From Treponema sp. (GTDB lineage Bacteria > Spirochaetota > Spirochaetia > Treponematales > Treponemataceae), in the NCBI GenBank assembly GCA_017940005.1, contig JAGAZO010000003.1, positions 62,001-126,000 on the forward strand: a stretch of DNA of 64,000 bases. Reading direction: 5' to 3'. The notes below the pieces were generated by a model that was not told the DNA's origin, ran no database searches, and saw nothing but the letters and a program-made list of their open reading frames with translations. Positions 35,881-44,478 of this stretch are shown in pieces; position 1 is the first letter of the stretch, and each line of letters begins with the position of its first letter. Made by a program: the position numbers and the translations under genes.

Positions 35881-36612
35881 ATGAAGCTCGGCATAATCGG
35901 TGCAATGGACATAGAAGTCACAACGCTTGTTTCCCGCATGGCATCGGAAAATGGAAACGCTTTGCCAAAATTAGTTCACGCTGCCTCGCTCGATTTTTAT
36001 GATGGCATGTTGTGCGGTATTTCTGCTGTTGTGGTGAAAAGCGGCATTGGCAAAGTGAACGCCGCGCTCTGTGCGCAACATCTTGCGCTTGACTTTGGTG
36101 TGACGCATATCATCAATACGGGGATTGCGGGAGCGATGGCGAGCGGGCTTGGCGTATTCGACATAGTTGTTTCCACAGAGGCGCTGTATCACGATATTGA
36201 TGCGACGGGATTTGGTTACAAGCCGACGGTAATTCCGCAAATGAAAGAGAGCTGTTTCCGTGCGGACGACATGCTCATCGCTATGGCGGAAAAAGCGTTT
36301 GTACAAACGGAGGCGGCAAAAAATCACTCAGTGATGAAAGGACGAATTGCTTCGGGCGACCAATTCATTTCGAGCGCAGCGGCTAAAAATCGCATTAAGG
36401 AATTGTGCAATCCTGCGTGTGTGGAAATGGAGGGAGCTGCAATTGCTCATGCGTGTTATCTCAACGACATTCCGTTTGTCATTATTCGCGCTATGAGCGA
36501 CATGGCAGATGATGGCGAGGAAGCATCGTATAAGTTCAACGATAAAGAAGCGGCACAAGAGAGTGCGGCAATCGTCATTGAAATGTGCAAGGAGTTAGCG
36601 AGCAAAGCCTAG
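35881..36612 (+). CDS. mtnN: 5'-methylthioadenosine/S-adenosylhomocysteine nucleosidase
   Basis: 243 residues, PNP-fold enzyme. Motifs: IGIIGAMDIEV at the N-terminus with the catalytic-type Glu, VVKSGIGKVNAALC, INTGIAGA, and the C-terminal VEMEGAAIAHACY and RAMSDMADD with the catalytic Asp. It cleaves S-adenosylhomocysteine and methylthioadenosine to adenine and a ribose derivative in the cytoplasm; the SAH product, S-ribosylhomocysteine, is the LuxS substrate. luxS is the next gene, so the two steps of the activated methyl cycle lie together. Follows the small membrane protein by 3 nt. Confidence 0.95.
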   Translation: MKLGIIGAMDIEVTTLVSRMASENGNALPKLVHAASLDFYDGMLCGISAVVVKSGIGKVNAALCAQHLALDFGVTHIINTGIAGAMASGLGVFDIVVSTEALYHDIDATGFGYKPTVIPQMKESCFRADDMLIAMAEKAFVQTEAAKNHSVMKGRIASGDQFISSAAAKNRIKELCNPACVEMEGAAIAHACYLNDIPFVIIRAMSDMADDGEEASYKFNDKEAAQESAAIVIEMCKELASKA

Positions 36613-36633
36613 CCCGCCGTGTAGTGCCGTCAG

Positions 36634-36667
36634 TCTAAAATTAGTTTTATCCAAAACTAATTTTAGA
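36634..36667. other. perfect 15-bp hairpin between mtnN and luxS
   Basis: TCTAAAATTAGTTTT pairs with AAAACTAATTTTAGA around a 4-nt ATCC loop. No T-run follows on the plus strand. It may set the ratio of mtnN to luxS message or be a processing site. Confidence 0.6.
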
Positions 36668-36746
36668 TGAGCGAAAAGCGAAGCACGAAAGGGCGGTTCT
36701 TCAAATCAGCATGCTTCAAAAAATAAAAAAGATTAAGGAGGAAAAA

Positions 36747-37220
36747 ATGGAAGAGAAAAAATACAATGTAGAAAGTTTTAATCTTGACCACACAAAAGTA
36801 ACCGCTCCATTTGTTCGGCTTGCAGGAAAAAAAGTTGGCGCAAATGGAGATGTGGTGGCAAAGTTTGACATCCGCTTTACGCAGCCGAACAAAGCGTTTT
36901 TAACGACGGGAACAATGCATACGATTGAGCACCTTGTGGCAGAATATATTCGTGATGAAATGGAAGGCGTCATTGATTTTTCGCCGATGGGGTGCCGCAC
37001 CGGTTTTTATTTTACGCTATTTGGCGATGTCGATGAGGCGTATGTGGCGGAGCATATGCTCAATGTGCTCAAAAAAGTTTCTGCATGGGAAGGAAGCGTG
37101 CCAGCTACAACAGAAAAGGAATGCGGCAATTACAAAGACCACGATTTAGCGGGCGCAAAAAAAGCAGCTGACAGTTGGGTGCGCGGCATAGAAGAACGCG
37201 GCTGGAGTTGTTATAAGTGA
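36747..37220 (+). CDS. luxS: S-ribosylhomocysteine lyase (AI-2 synthase)
   Basis: 157 residues from the ATG at 36747, chosen for AAGGAGG upstream and because the family begins just before this point. The metal motif HTIEH (residues about 55-59), DFSPMGCRTGFY with the catalytic Cys, and ECGNYKDHDL with the second Cys are intact. LuxS splits S-ribosylhomocysteine into homocysteine and DPD, the precursor of the autoinducer AI-2. Works directly after MtnN. The two genes may be co-transcribed through the hairpin. Confidence 0.96.
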   Translation: MEEKKYNVESFNLDHTKVTAPFVRLAGKKVGANGDVVAKFDIRFTQPNKAFLTTGTMHTIEHLVAEYIRDEMEGVIDFSPMGCRTGFYFTLFGDVDEAYVAEHMLNVLKKVSAWEGSVPATTEKECGNYKDHDLAGAKKAADSWVRGIEERGWSCYK

Positions 37221-37320
37221 CACCACCAAAACGCATTTTATGCAGTCTGTTGGAAGCGTCATCGTGGTTTAAAGTGCTGTGCTGTCTCGTTGCAAGCTGC
37301 CGTTCCTTGCAATATGGTAC

Positions 37321-37378
37321 TATCGGCAAAATAACTGCTATTTTTTTAGGTATATAAGTGCTTTATATTTTGCCGATA
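37321..37378. promoter_or_regulatory. 13-bp inverted repeat at the fic promoter
   Basis: TATCGGCAAAATA (37321-37333) and its exact complement TATTTTGCCGATA (37366-37378), 32 bp apart. The right arm sits between the -35 and -10 boxes of fic. This is a candidate two-site operator. Confidence 0.6.
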
Positions 37379-37390
37379 ATGTGATATACT
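37362..37390 (+). promoter_or_regulatory. promoter of fic
   Basis: TTTATA, 17-bp spacer, TATACT (37385-37390); the GTG start is 6 nt beyond. The -35 is weak. Confidence 0.45.
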
Positions 37391-37396
37391 AGTGCC

Positions 37397-38323
37397 GTGA
37401 GCAAGAAAAAACAACAAAAATACTATACAGCAGAAAAAATAGCGGCTTTATGGAGCGTCTCGGAGCGGAGCGTGCGCAATTACTGTGCGCTTGGCCGAGT
37501 GCCCGGTGCATATTTAAACGGCAAAACATGGATGATTCCTGCGGATGCTGCAAAGCCTGAACGCAGCATTCGTCATTCGCTCAAAGCGGTTAAAAAAGAA
37601 ACGCTGCTTGAACGTTTGCAGCGTGAAAAATCAAGTACAATGAAAGGCTCGCTCTATCACAAAATCCAGATAGACTTGACATATAATTCAAACCATATTG
37701 AAGGCTCGCGCCTGACGCATGAGCAGACGCGCTATATTTTTGAAACGAAGACAGTCGGCATGGAAAACAATGTCATCAATGTTGATGACATTGTGGAAAC
37801 AGTGAATCATTTTCGGTGTGTGGAACTTGTGATTGATGCCGCTAACAGGAAGCTCTCAGAAAGTTTTATAAAGCAGCTTCATTTTATCTTGAAAACAGGC
37901 ACGAGCGATGCTCAAAAAGCTTGGTTCAAAGTGGGCGGCTATAAAATGCTTGAAAACGAAGTAGGTGGCATGGACACCGCAAAACCGTCCGAAGTCTCTG
38001 CAAAAATGAAAACGCTGCTTGCAGACTACAACGCACTAAAGCAGGCGCGCTTTGACGATGTGCTTGATTTTCACGTGCGCTTTGAAAAAATCCATCCGTT
38101 TCAAGATGGAAATGGACGAATCGGGCGTCTGCTGCTTTTTAAGGAGTGCCTTAAGCATAACATTGTGCCGTTTATCATCACCGAAGAGTTAAAATTATTT
38201 TACTACCGCGGGATTAAAGAATGGCAGAACGAGCGGGGCTTTTTGCGCGACACATGCCGTGCAGCTCAAGATGAGTTTACGGCAATGCTGGAAAACAGCT
38301 GTCTTCCGTACAGCGCAAAATGA
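37397..38323 (+). CDS. fic: Fic-domain AMP-transferase with N-terminal helix-turn-helix
   Basis: 308 residues from a GTG start. An N-terminal DNA-binding-like winged helix (YYTAEKIAALWSVSERSVRNY, residues 10-30, then a GRVPGAYLNGKTWMIP wing) precedes the Fic core. The inhibitory helix motif S-x-x-x-E-G is at Ser98-Gly103 and the active site HPFQDGNGRIGR is intact at 233-244. Fic enzymes transfer AMP from ATP to Ser, Thr or Tyr; the N-terminal motif makes this a self-inhibited class II type. The HTH together with an inverted repeat at the promoter suggests autorepression. No antitoxin is adjacent. The target protein is unknown. Confidence 0.92.
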   Translation: MSKKKQQKYYTAEKIAALWSVSERSVRNYCALGRVPGAYLNGKTWMIPADAAKPERSIRHSLKAVKKETLLERLQREKSSTMKGSLYHKIQIDLTYNSNHIEGSRLTHEQTRYIFETKTVGMENNVINVDDIVETVNHFRCVELVIDAANRKLSESFIKQLHFILKTGTSDAQKAWFKVGGYKMLENEVGGMDTAKPSEVSAKMKTLLADYNALKQARFDDVLDFHVRFEKIHPFQDGNGRIGRLLLFKECLKHNIVPFIITEELKLFYYRGIKEWQNERGFLRDTCRAAQDEFTAMLENSCLPYSAK

Positions 38324-38520
38324 CTCGACTGAAAGATACGCGGAATTCATGCAAAATATTTGTAAAGGCAATAGTTACTTCAAAGAAATGTACAATTAGA
38401 CATTGTGACAGCGCGCAGTGTTGCTGCAGCGTTTTTAGCAGATTGCCGTTGGCAGCTGGTGGAGTTGTAGCAACAAAATGAAAAATGCGATATGCTGTAT
38501 TATATAATTTTGGATAACAC

Positions 38521-40050
38521 ATGGATATTGCGAAAAAATTCAAAGAGACAGCTTCTTCCGTTTTGCCAGTTATGGCGATTGTGCTCATACTTGGCGTAAC
38601 TGCTTCCCCGCTCGGTTTTGATTTGTTGCTCCGCTTTTTTGTCGGCGGCATTTTGCTTATCGTGGGGCTTACGATTTTTTTAATAGGTCTTGATATTGGC
38701 ATTTTGCCGCTCGGTGAGCAGTGCGGTTCGGAATTGACAAAAAAGCGCAATCTGCCGCTGCTGCTCGGCGCATCATTTGTCATCGGCTTTCTTGTGACTG
38801 CTGCAGAGCCTGACATTCAAGTGCTCGCTGACCAAGTGCGTAGCGTGTTTCCGCTCGTGAACAAGCGGCTTTTTATCATTATGATTGCAACAGGCGTGGG
38901 CCTGTTCATTATGCTTGGTCTTTTGCGCACGGTGTTGCATCTTTCGCTTAAAATAATTCTTGTTGTTTCATATGCGATTATTTTTGTGCTCGCGTTTTTG
39001 GGGCAGCAGAGTTTTGTAGGCATCGGTTTTGATTCAGGAGGAGCGACGACAGGTCCAATGACAGTGCCGTTTATCATGGCGCTTGGCGTGGGCGTGTCTG
39101 TGGTGCGCGCGCGTTCGGAAAACGGCAAAGACGATTCGCAGAGTGACAGCTTTGGGCTTACAGGCATGGCATCAGTCGGTCCTGTTATGGCGGTGCTGCT
39201 GTACGGATTGTTGCTGTCGCATCATGCAGATGCTGCATCAGAAATGTCAACAGCTGTTTCTGAAAGCGCGCAGGGGCTTCGCGCGTTTGCCGCAGTGTTT
39301 CCGCATCTTGCGAAGGAGGCTGCGCTATCGCTTTTGCCTGTTGCGCTGCTGTTTGTCTTTTTTCAAATTACGTTGCTTAAAATGCCGCCGCAACAAGTGA
39401 AGCGCATGGCAATCGGTTTAGTGTACAGCTACATTGGGCTTGTCATTTTTCTTGTGGGCGTAAACGGTGGCTTTATGACTGCGGGGCGCAGACTCGGTGA
39501 ACTGCTCGGAGAACGCGCATTTCAAAATGGCGGCTGGTGGGCAGTGTTGCTTATCGGCACGGGCTTGCTCATAGGTGCTGTTGTCGTGTGCGCGGAGCCT
39601 GCTGTATGGGTGCTCACTGAACAAGTTGAAGCAATTTCCGGTGGCACCATAAAGCGACGCGTGCTGCTTGTCTTTCTTTCTGCAGGAGCGGCTATCGCGA
39701 TTTCACTTGCAATGGTGCGCGCTATCAAGAGTTTCAACCTCATGTATATTCTTGTGCCGGGCTACGCGCTCGCGCTCGTGCTCATGATTTTTTGCCCAAA
39801 ACTTTTTACTGGCATTGCATTCGATTCCGGCGGCGTTGCATCTGGTCCAATCAGCTCTACGTTCGTGCTCTCGTTTACGCTCGGTGCGTCTCAAGCAGCT
39901 GGCGGAAGCGCAGATGCGTTTGGCGTGATTGCGCTTGTTGCTATGACGCCGCTCATTGCCATTCAGATTTTAGGTATTGTGTTCAATCATAAAAAGAAGC
40001 GTACTGCGATTCAAAGCGAAACTTCCAGTGTTCCAGAGGAGGCACAATGA
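38521..40050 (+). CDS. DUF1538 multi-pass membrane protein
   Basis: 509 residues with about twelve transmembrane helices and an internal duplication: the motif around AAEPDIQVLADQV in the first half returns as CAEPAVWVLTEQV in the second, and each half carries an IAFDSGG/IGFDSGG motif followed by G-P. This is the DUF1538 family, of unknown function but transporter-like. TATAAT lies 12 nt before the ATG and no Shine-Dalgarno is seen. Its stop overlaps the PII-like gene's start (ATGA), so a nitrogen-type sensor protein is coupled to it, as PII proteins are to the AmtB transporter. Confidence 0.85.
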   Translation: MDIAKKFKETASSVLPVMAIVLILGVTASPLGFDLLLRFFVGGILLIVGLTIFLIGLDIGILPLGEQCGSELTKKRNLPLLLGASFVIGFLVTAAEPDIQVLADQVRSVFPLVNKRLFIIMIATGVGLFIMLGLLRTVLHLSLKIILVVSYAIIFVLAFLGQQSFVGIGFDSGGATTGPMTVPFIMALGVGVSVVRARSENGKDDSQSDSFGLTGMASVGPVMAVLLYGLLLSHHADAASEMSTAVSESAQGLRAFAAVFPHLAKEAALSLLPVALLFVFFQITLLKMPPQQVKRMAIGLVYSYIGLVIFLVGVNGGFMTAGRRLGELLGERAFQNGGWWAVLLIGTGLLIGAVVVCAEPAVWVLTEQVEAISGGTIKRRVLLVFLSAGAAIAISLAMVRAIKSFNLMYILVPGYALALVLMIFCPKLFTGIAFDSGGVASGPISSTFVLSFTLGASQAAGGSADAFGVIALVAMTPLIAIQILGIVFNHKKKRTAIQSETSSVPEEAQ

Positions 40051-40691
40051 AGTATAATTTATTAATTTGCACCGTTCCGCATGACAGCGGCGAGTTCATT
40101 GCAGAAGCAGCAACAGCTGCTGGTGCGACAGGTGGCACGATTCTCATGGGACGAAGCATTGCTGCGAACAGCGTACTGCAGGCACTTGCGCTTGGCGATT
40201 CGTCAAAAGATATTGTGTATATTCTTGTGCCGTCAGAACAGTCGGCTGTCATCATTGCAGCGATTGTGCATGCTGCTGAAATAAAGCGAAAGGGTTTTGG
40301 CATTTTGTTTACGGTTGATGCAACGCATTTAATAAAAAACGGCATGGCCGCAGGAGGAGAAACATATATGGCTCACGATACAACTCATCAGCTGATTACT
40401 GTCATTGCGAATAAAGGATATGCTGACGATGTGATGGCGGCTGCGCGCAAAGCAGGAGCTGGAGGCGGCACGGTGATAAACGCGCGGGGAACAGCGATGC
40501 CGGGCGATGAGAAATTTTTTGGCATGGAGATTGTGCCCGAAAAAGAGATGCTCGTTATCGTTGTGGAATCTAAAAATGCGGATGCAGTTTTAGAAGCGGT
40601 GCGCGTGTTGCCATGCCTTGAAAAACCAGGAAGCGGCGTAGCGTTCTGTTGTCCCGCGTCTGACTTTACGTTGCTCGGAAAAAATGTGTGA
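40047..40691 (+). CDS. tandem PII-like signal protein
   Basis: 214 residues made of two similar halves (about 1-100 and 105-214), each with the PII-like ferredoxin fold pattern: a beta strand (LLICTVPHDSGEF or QLITVIANKGYADD), a helix, a GATGGT / GAGGGTVINARG loop, and a KEMLVIVV-like final strand. PII proteins bind ATP, ADP or 2-oxoglutarate and plug or open membrane proteins. The canonical T-loop uridylylation Tyr is not evident. It is coupled by 4-nt overlaps to the DUF1538 gene before it and to birA after it. Confidence 0.85.
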   Translation: MKYNLLICTVPHDSGEFIAEAATAAGATGGTILMGRSIAANSVLQALALGDSSKDIVYILVPSEQSAVIIAAIVHAAEIKRKGFGILFTVDATHLIKNGMAAGGETYMAHDTTHQLITVIANKGYADDVMAAARKAGAGGGTVINARGTAMPGDEKFFGMEIVPEKEMLVIVVESKNADAVLEAVRVLPCLEKPGSGVAFCCPASDFTLLGKNV

Positions 40692-41746
40692 AGACGACAG
40701 ATGCGGTGATGAGCGCGCTTGCTTCCGTGCAGTCTGCAGACGGATTTATTTCTGGGCAGCTGCTTGCTGATACATGCGGCATTTCACGGCAGGCGGTATG
40801 GAAAGCGGTAAACGCATTGCGTCTGCGTGGTGCACGCATTGAAGCGGTAACGAACAAAGGCTATCGGCTCCTTGAAGGCGGCGGCATGTTGCGCGAAGCG
40901 ACAATATGCGCGCTTCTTGACAAAAACATGCACGCGTCTTTGCCGAAGAACGCGACCGCGCTTGTTCCAGATGGCATGAACGTGCGTGTTTTCGTGTATG
41001 ACGCAATCGATTCGACAAATGCAGAAGCAAAACGGCGGTGCGCAGAAGCACTCGATGTACGCACGCTTGACGGCACGGTGATTATTGCATCAAAACAGAC
41101 TGCGGGGCGCGGACGTATGGGGCGTAGTTTTTTTTCGCCAGACGGCGCAGGATTGTATTTGACGCTCATCTACGCGCCTTCAGGCGGTATTACTTCTCCT
41201 GCGCTCCTTACAGCAACGGCAGCAGTAGGCGTGTGCCGCGCGCTTTTCGATGTGTATGGCGTCGATGCGCAAATCAAATGGGTGAACGACATATTTGTGC
41301 GCGGCAAAAAAGTGTGCGGCATCCTTACTGAAGGCGTTACGAATTTTGAAACGGGCGTTATTGACTGCGCCATTGTGGGCATAGGCATAAATATTTTGCC
41401 TGTCAATTTGCCGCCAGAACTTGTGAATGTGGCAGGCAGCGTGCTCGAAGACAGAAACGCAGATACGCAGCGGAACGCGCTTGCTGCAAGCGTTGTTACG
41501 CACGTGTTCTCGCTCTATAACGCAAGCGATTGTTCTAGCGCAATGAGCGAGTACCGCACACGCTCGTTTCTTATCGATAAAACTATTACGGTACATCCGA
41601 CAATCGGTGCGCGTGACATGTCGTATGAAGCTATTGTGCGCGGCATTACTGATGACGCAAAACTTGTTGTGGAAGCGACAGATGGAACAATGAAAACGCT
41701 TGAAAGCGGAGAAGTGCACATAGGCTCGGAACATGTGAGCGCGTAG
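40688..41746 (+). CDS. birA: bifunctional biotin–protein ligase and HTH regulator
   Basis: 352 residues from a GTG that overlaps the PII-like stop (GTGA). An N-terminal winged helix (GFISGQLLADTCGISRQAVWKAVNALR) is followed by the ligase domain with the biotinyl-AMP motif GRGRMGRSFFSP, the catalytic KWVNDIFV, and GIGINIL. The C-terminal SH3-like domain completes it. It biotinylates acyl-CoA or oxaloacetate carboxylase subunits, and with its HTH can repress biotin genes. No biotin operon is present here; the coupling to a membrane protein and a PII-like sensor is unusual. Confidence 0.93.
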   Translation: MKTTDAVMSALASVQSADGFISGQLLADTCGISRQAVWKAVNALRLRGARIEAVTNKGYRLLEGGGMLREATICALLDKNMHASLPKNATALVPDGMNVRVFVYDAIDSTNAEAKRRCAEALDVRTLDGTVIIASKQTAGRGRMGRSFFSPDGAGLYLTLIYAPSGGITSPALLTATAAVGVCRALFDVYGVDAQIKWVNDIFVRGKKVCGILTEGVTNFETGVIDCAIVGIGINILPVNLPPELVNVAGSVLEDRNADTQRNALAASVVTHVFSLYNASDCSSAMSEYRTRSFLIDKTITVHPTIGARDMSYEAIVRGITDDAKLVVEATDGTMKTLESGEVHIGSEHVSA

Positions 41747-41844
41747 TGCGCCTGTTGCCAATTTAGAATACGATACATATCGCATTCAAGTATGTCTGTT
41801 GCGGCAATGTTATTTATGTGATATATTGAAAATCGGAGTGTATA

Positions 41845-43527
41845 ATGGCTGAAGATTTAGATCCTTCGATTGCCGCAATTCTCGCAGAAGCTGAGCAATC
41901 GCACAAAGGCAGTGAAATTGCTGTAGACGTTGCGGAGATGAAACCGCTTTCCCCAAAAAATGCGACGGGCAATCCGAATAGAGCTGCAAAATCAATTCAT
42001 GAAGTTGATTTGAGTGTGCGGCAGTTTGACCCGCCTGGAAAATTATTAAACGATACGCCGTCAACAGTTTTCGATGACCCGCAATATTACAAAACTGCGC
42101 TCTCTGGGGAAAACGAATCGGCGCAGCGCGTGCACATGCAGCTTTCAAAATATTTAACGAGCCAAGACCCAAAAGACCGATCAGTCTATCGCCAAAATAT
42201 CATCTCTGCGTATTGGGAACTGTTGCGCGGCATGGCAGTCAAGACAGGCAACTTGCAGTTGCCCATGCCAAAGCGCATGCTCATACGGTTTGGTGTTTTG
42301 CTGCCATCGCTTTTTAAGCCAGAACACAAAGATTTTTTTTCAAAAGTCATATTTGAAAATTTAACAAACGAGCCTATCCTCTACATGGACGAATGGTTTA
42401 AAGAAATCCTTTCGGGGCGCATGGGCGCTTCAGTAACAGATGAGCCTGCCTCTGCGCGAAAAGTGATTAAAGACCCGACCGAAGCGCAGATGGCAGAACA
42501 GACGCGGCTCATGCAGTTGCAATCAAAAAATTCTGGCAAGCTGCAAAGCGCGGAAAACATGCTCACGATGAAAGAGCACGAGCGCGAGATGCTCGAAATA
42601 GAATTGAAGCGCCTCATAGACGACATCTGCGAGCATCAGCCGTGCTTTGGCATGGAGCCGCACACTGCTCCGTATACTGAAGCGCAAAAGCATAACTTTT
42701 CGCTCATCACAGAAAAGCTGCGCAATCTTTCTCGCAACGATAAAGAGCTTTCAAAAAATTTCAAAGAGTTTGAGGAAGCAAAAGGTGTGTACGACAGCGT
42801 GCAGAATAAAATTGAAGCAGGACCGGAAATCATTGAAGCGAACACGGGCGAGCTCAAAACTGAATTTGACACAGTGCGCCAAATGGCAAAGATGACTGTT
42901 GGTCGGCAGGGAAATCAATTTCCTATTTTTACGCGCGAATTTTTTCACTGCACGGAAAAAGGCACTGGCACGCGCGAAAATGTGCTCGAAGTGATGCGCT
43001 GGATTGAATCGCTTGATCCGGGCGCGTTCTGCCGCATTCACAAAAGCGTGCCGAATCGCATTGTGCCGTATGTGCTGCTCGTGCCCACCTATGGCGACCG
43101 CGGTTTTTGCTGGCAGCCGTTCGACCGCTACAATCTTGTCACGAGCCGCGCGCGCATTGCAGTACCCATGTACCCGCGCGACTTGCGCATTGCAGTGCTC
43201 ACCGCCGTTGCAGATTTGCGCTGGCAAGTTGCAAAAGAAAAAGCGTCATATTACTGGATGGAAGAAGGGCTCACTGGTCAGTATTATCAATACATTGACC
43301 GGCAAAAACTCAAAGGCGACTTAAAACAGTTTTTCATCGAAGACTATATTTTGTGGATGACAAAAGAGTCGAACGGCGTGCAGCGGCTCGACAAAGAAGT
43401 GCGCGGCATTTTCTGGCGCAATATGCCGTTTCCGAATGAGCTTAAACAGGAGCTGCGCAAGCGGAGTCTCGTATACGACGAGCTGTGCATAAAAGACAAC
43501 AACCGCGCTATGTCAGACGGCTATTGA
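41845..43527 (+). CDS. large cytoplasmic coiled-coil protein, unknown
   Basis: 560 residues without signal peptide or transmembrane helix. Residues about 215-345 are heptad-rich and would form coiled coil (EAQMAEQTRLMQLQSKNS, EHEREMLEIELKRLIDD). The C-terminal third is globular with many aromatic residues (WQPFDRYN, YYWMEEGLTGQYYQYID). I recognise no domain. The style (long acidic N-terminus, central coiled coil, conserved C-terminus) is common in spirochaete cytoplasmic proteins. A Shine-Dalgarno (GGAG) precedes the ATG. Convergent with the frameshifted DUF1848 gene. Confidence 0.6.
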   Translation: MAEDLDPSIAAILAEAEQSHKGSEIAVDVAEMKPLSPKNATGNPNRAAKSIHEVDLSVRQFDPPGKLLNDTPSTVFDDPQYYKTALSGENESAQRVHMQLSKYLTSQDPKDRSVYRQNIISAYWELLRGMAVKTGNLQLPMPKRMLIRFGVLLPSLFKPEHKDFFSKVIFENLTNEPILYMDEWFKEILSGRMGASVTDEPASARKVIKDPTEAQMAEQTRLMQLQSKNSGKLQSAENMLTMKEHEREMLEIELKRLIDDICEHQPCFGMEPHTAPYTEAQKHNFSLITEKLRNLSRNDKELSKNFKEFEEAKGVYDSVQNKIEAGPEIIEANTGELKTEFDTVRQMAKMTVGRQGNQFPIFTREFFHCTEKGTGTRENVLEVMRWIESLDPGAFCRIHKSVPNRIVPYVLLVPTYGDRGFCWQPFDRYNLVTSRARIAVPMYPRDLRIAVLTAVADLRWQVAKEKASYYWMEEGLTGQYYQYIDRQKLKGDLKQFFIEDYILWMTKESNGVQRLDKEVRGIFWRNMPFPNELKQELRKRSLVYDELCIKDNNRAMSDGY

Positions 43528-43537
43528 TAATTACGCA

Positions 43538-44466
43538 TTACAGGCGCAGCATCGCTTGTCCATTTTTAAAACTCGTCTGCACGGCATCGCGAATGATGTC
43601 GCCGCGCTGAACGTCTCCGATGAGAAGCGGCGAGCGTGGATTGTGACGTTGCATGTTGTTTAGAACTGTCTGCCTGTCGTAGTTTGCATAGCAGTAACGG
43701 CAAAAATGCGCGCAGGTATTGTATGCGCCTATGTCCGCGCTCAAATAGCAGTTGCATTCTTTACGCGCGTAGTTTTTTCAGGAATGTTCAGCGAGCAGCC
43801 AAGCGCCGCTTCGTACACTGCTTTCGTCATGCAGCCAGAACAGTCTATGCCGAATTGCGCCAAATCATTTCCTTCTGCACACGCCTTGATTTGCATGCCG
43901 TATGACGCGCCTATTTTTGCGAAAGTTTTTCCGAGCGCGAGCTTGTCATCTTTAGCGACTTCCTGCACATCAGGAAAATTGCGGCGCACTTTCGGATAGA
44001 TGTCCACAAAACTGATAACGCATGTCTTTGTGAATCCTGCAAGCGCGCGGCACATTTTTTCAAAGCTCTGTACATGCTGCGCCACCGTATATTTTTCAAA
44101 AATGATGATAGGGTCGTATCGCCATGCAACGCGCTCTGCTCCAACGATTTTTGAAAGCGCTTTGAACGACTCGATGATTTCAGTTTTATCGGGAACATTC
44201 GGCTCAATGCTTTTTCCATACGGCGTGATTGTGACAAACCAAAATTGCCCGAACGGTGCAAGCAGCTCCATGTGCGCGAGCATCGGCGCAGGATTTTTTG
44301 TGCAAAAGCAAATCGCATCGACAACATCGGGAGAGATGCGGTAGCGAATAAGCTGCGACACATTGTACGGATTTCGCACGAGCACTTGTTTTTCGCGCAG
44401 GCGATTGCAAAACCACTCTGAATAAAATGCAGGAATGTCGGTGCGCTGGCCTGTGTTGAGAATCAT
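43538..44466 (-). pseudogene. DUF1848 family protein, single-base frameshift
   Basis: The first 237 residues fit DUF1848, a family related to spore-photoproduct-lyase-like radical proteins (QTDIPAFYSEWF-like start, NPYNVSQLIRY, CFCTKNPAPML). The frame stops at 43741, but the adjacent frame continues with the expected family C-terminus (CNCYLSADIGAYNTC, then a CxxxCxYCYANY cluster and SPLLIGD) down to 43538. The shift lies near 43757, where the bases AAGAATGC would read KEC if one G were restored. The metal-cluster cysteines are therefore lost from the main frame. Either a recent pseudogene or a sequencing error; the intact remainder of both frames favours a very recent event. Confidence 0.8.
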
Positions 44467-44478
44467 TGCGTTTTCCTG

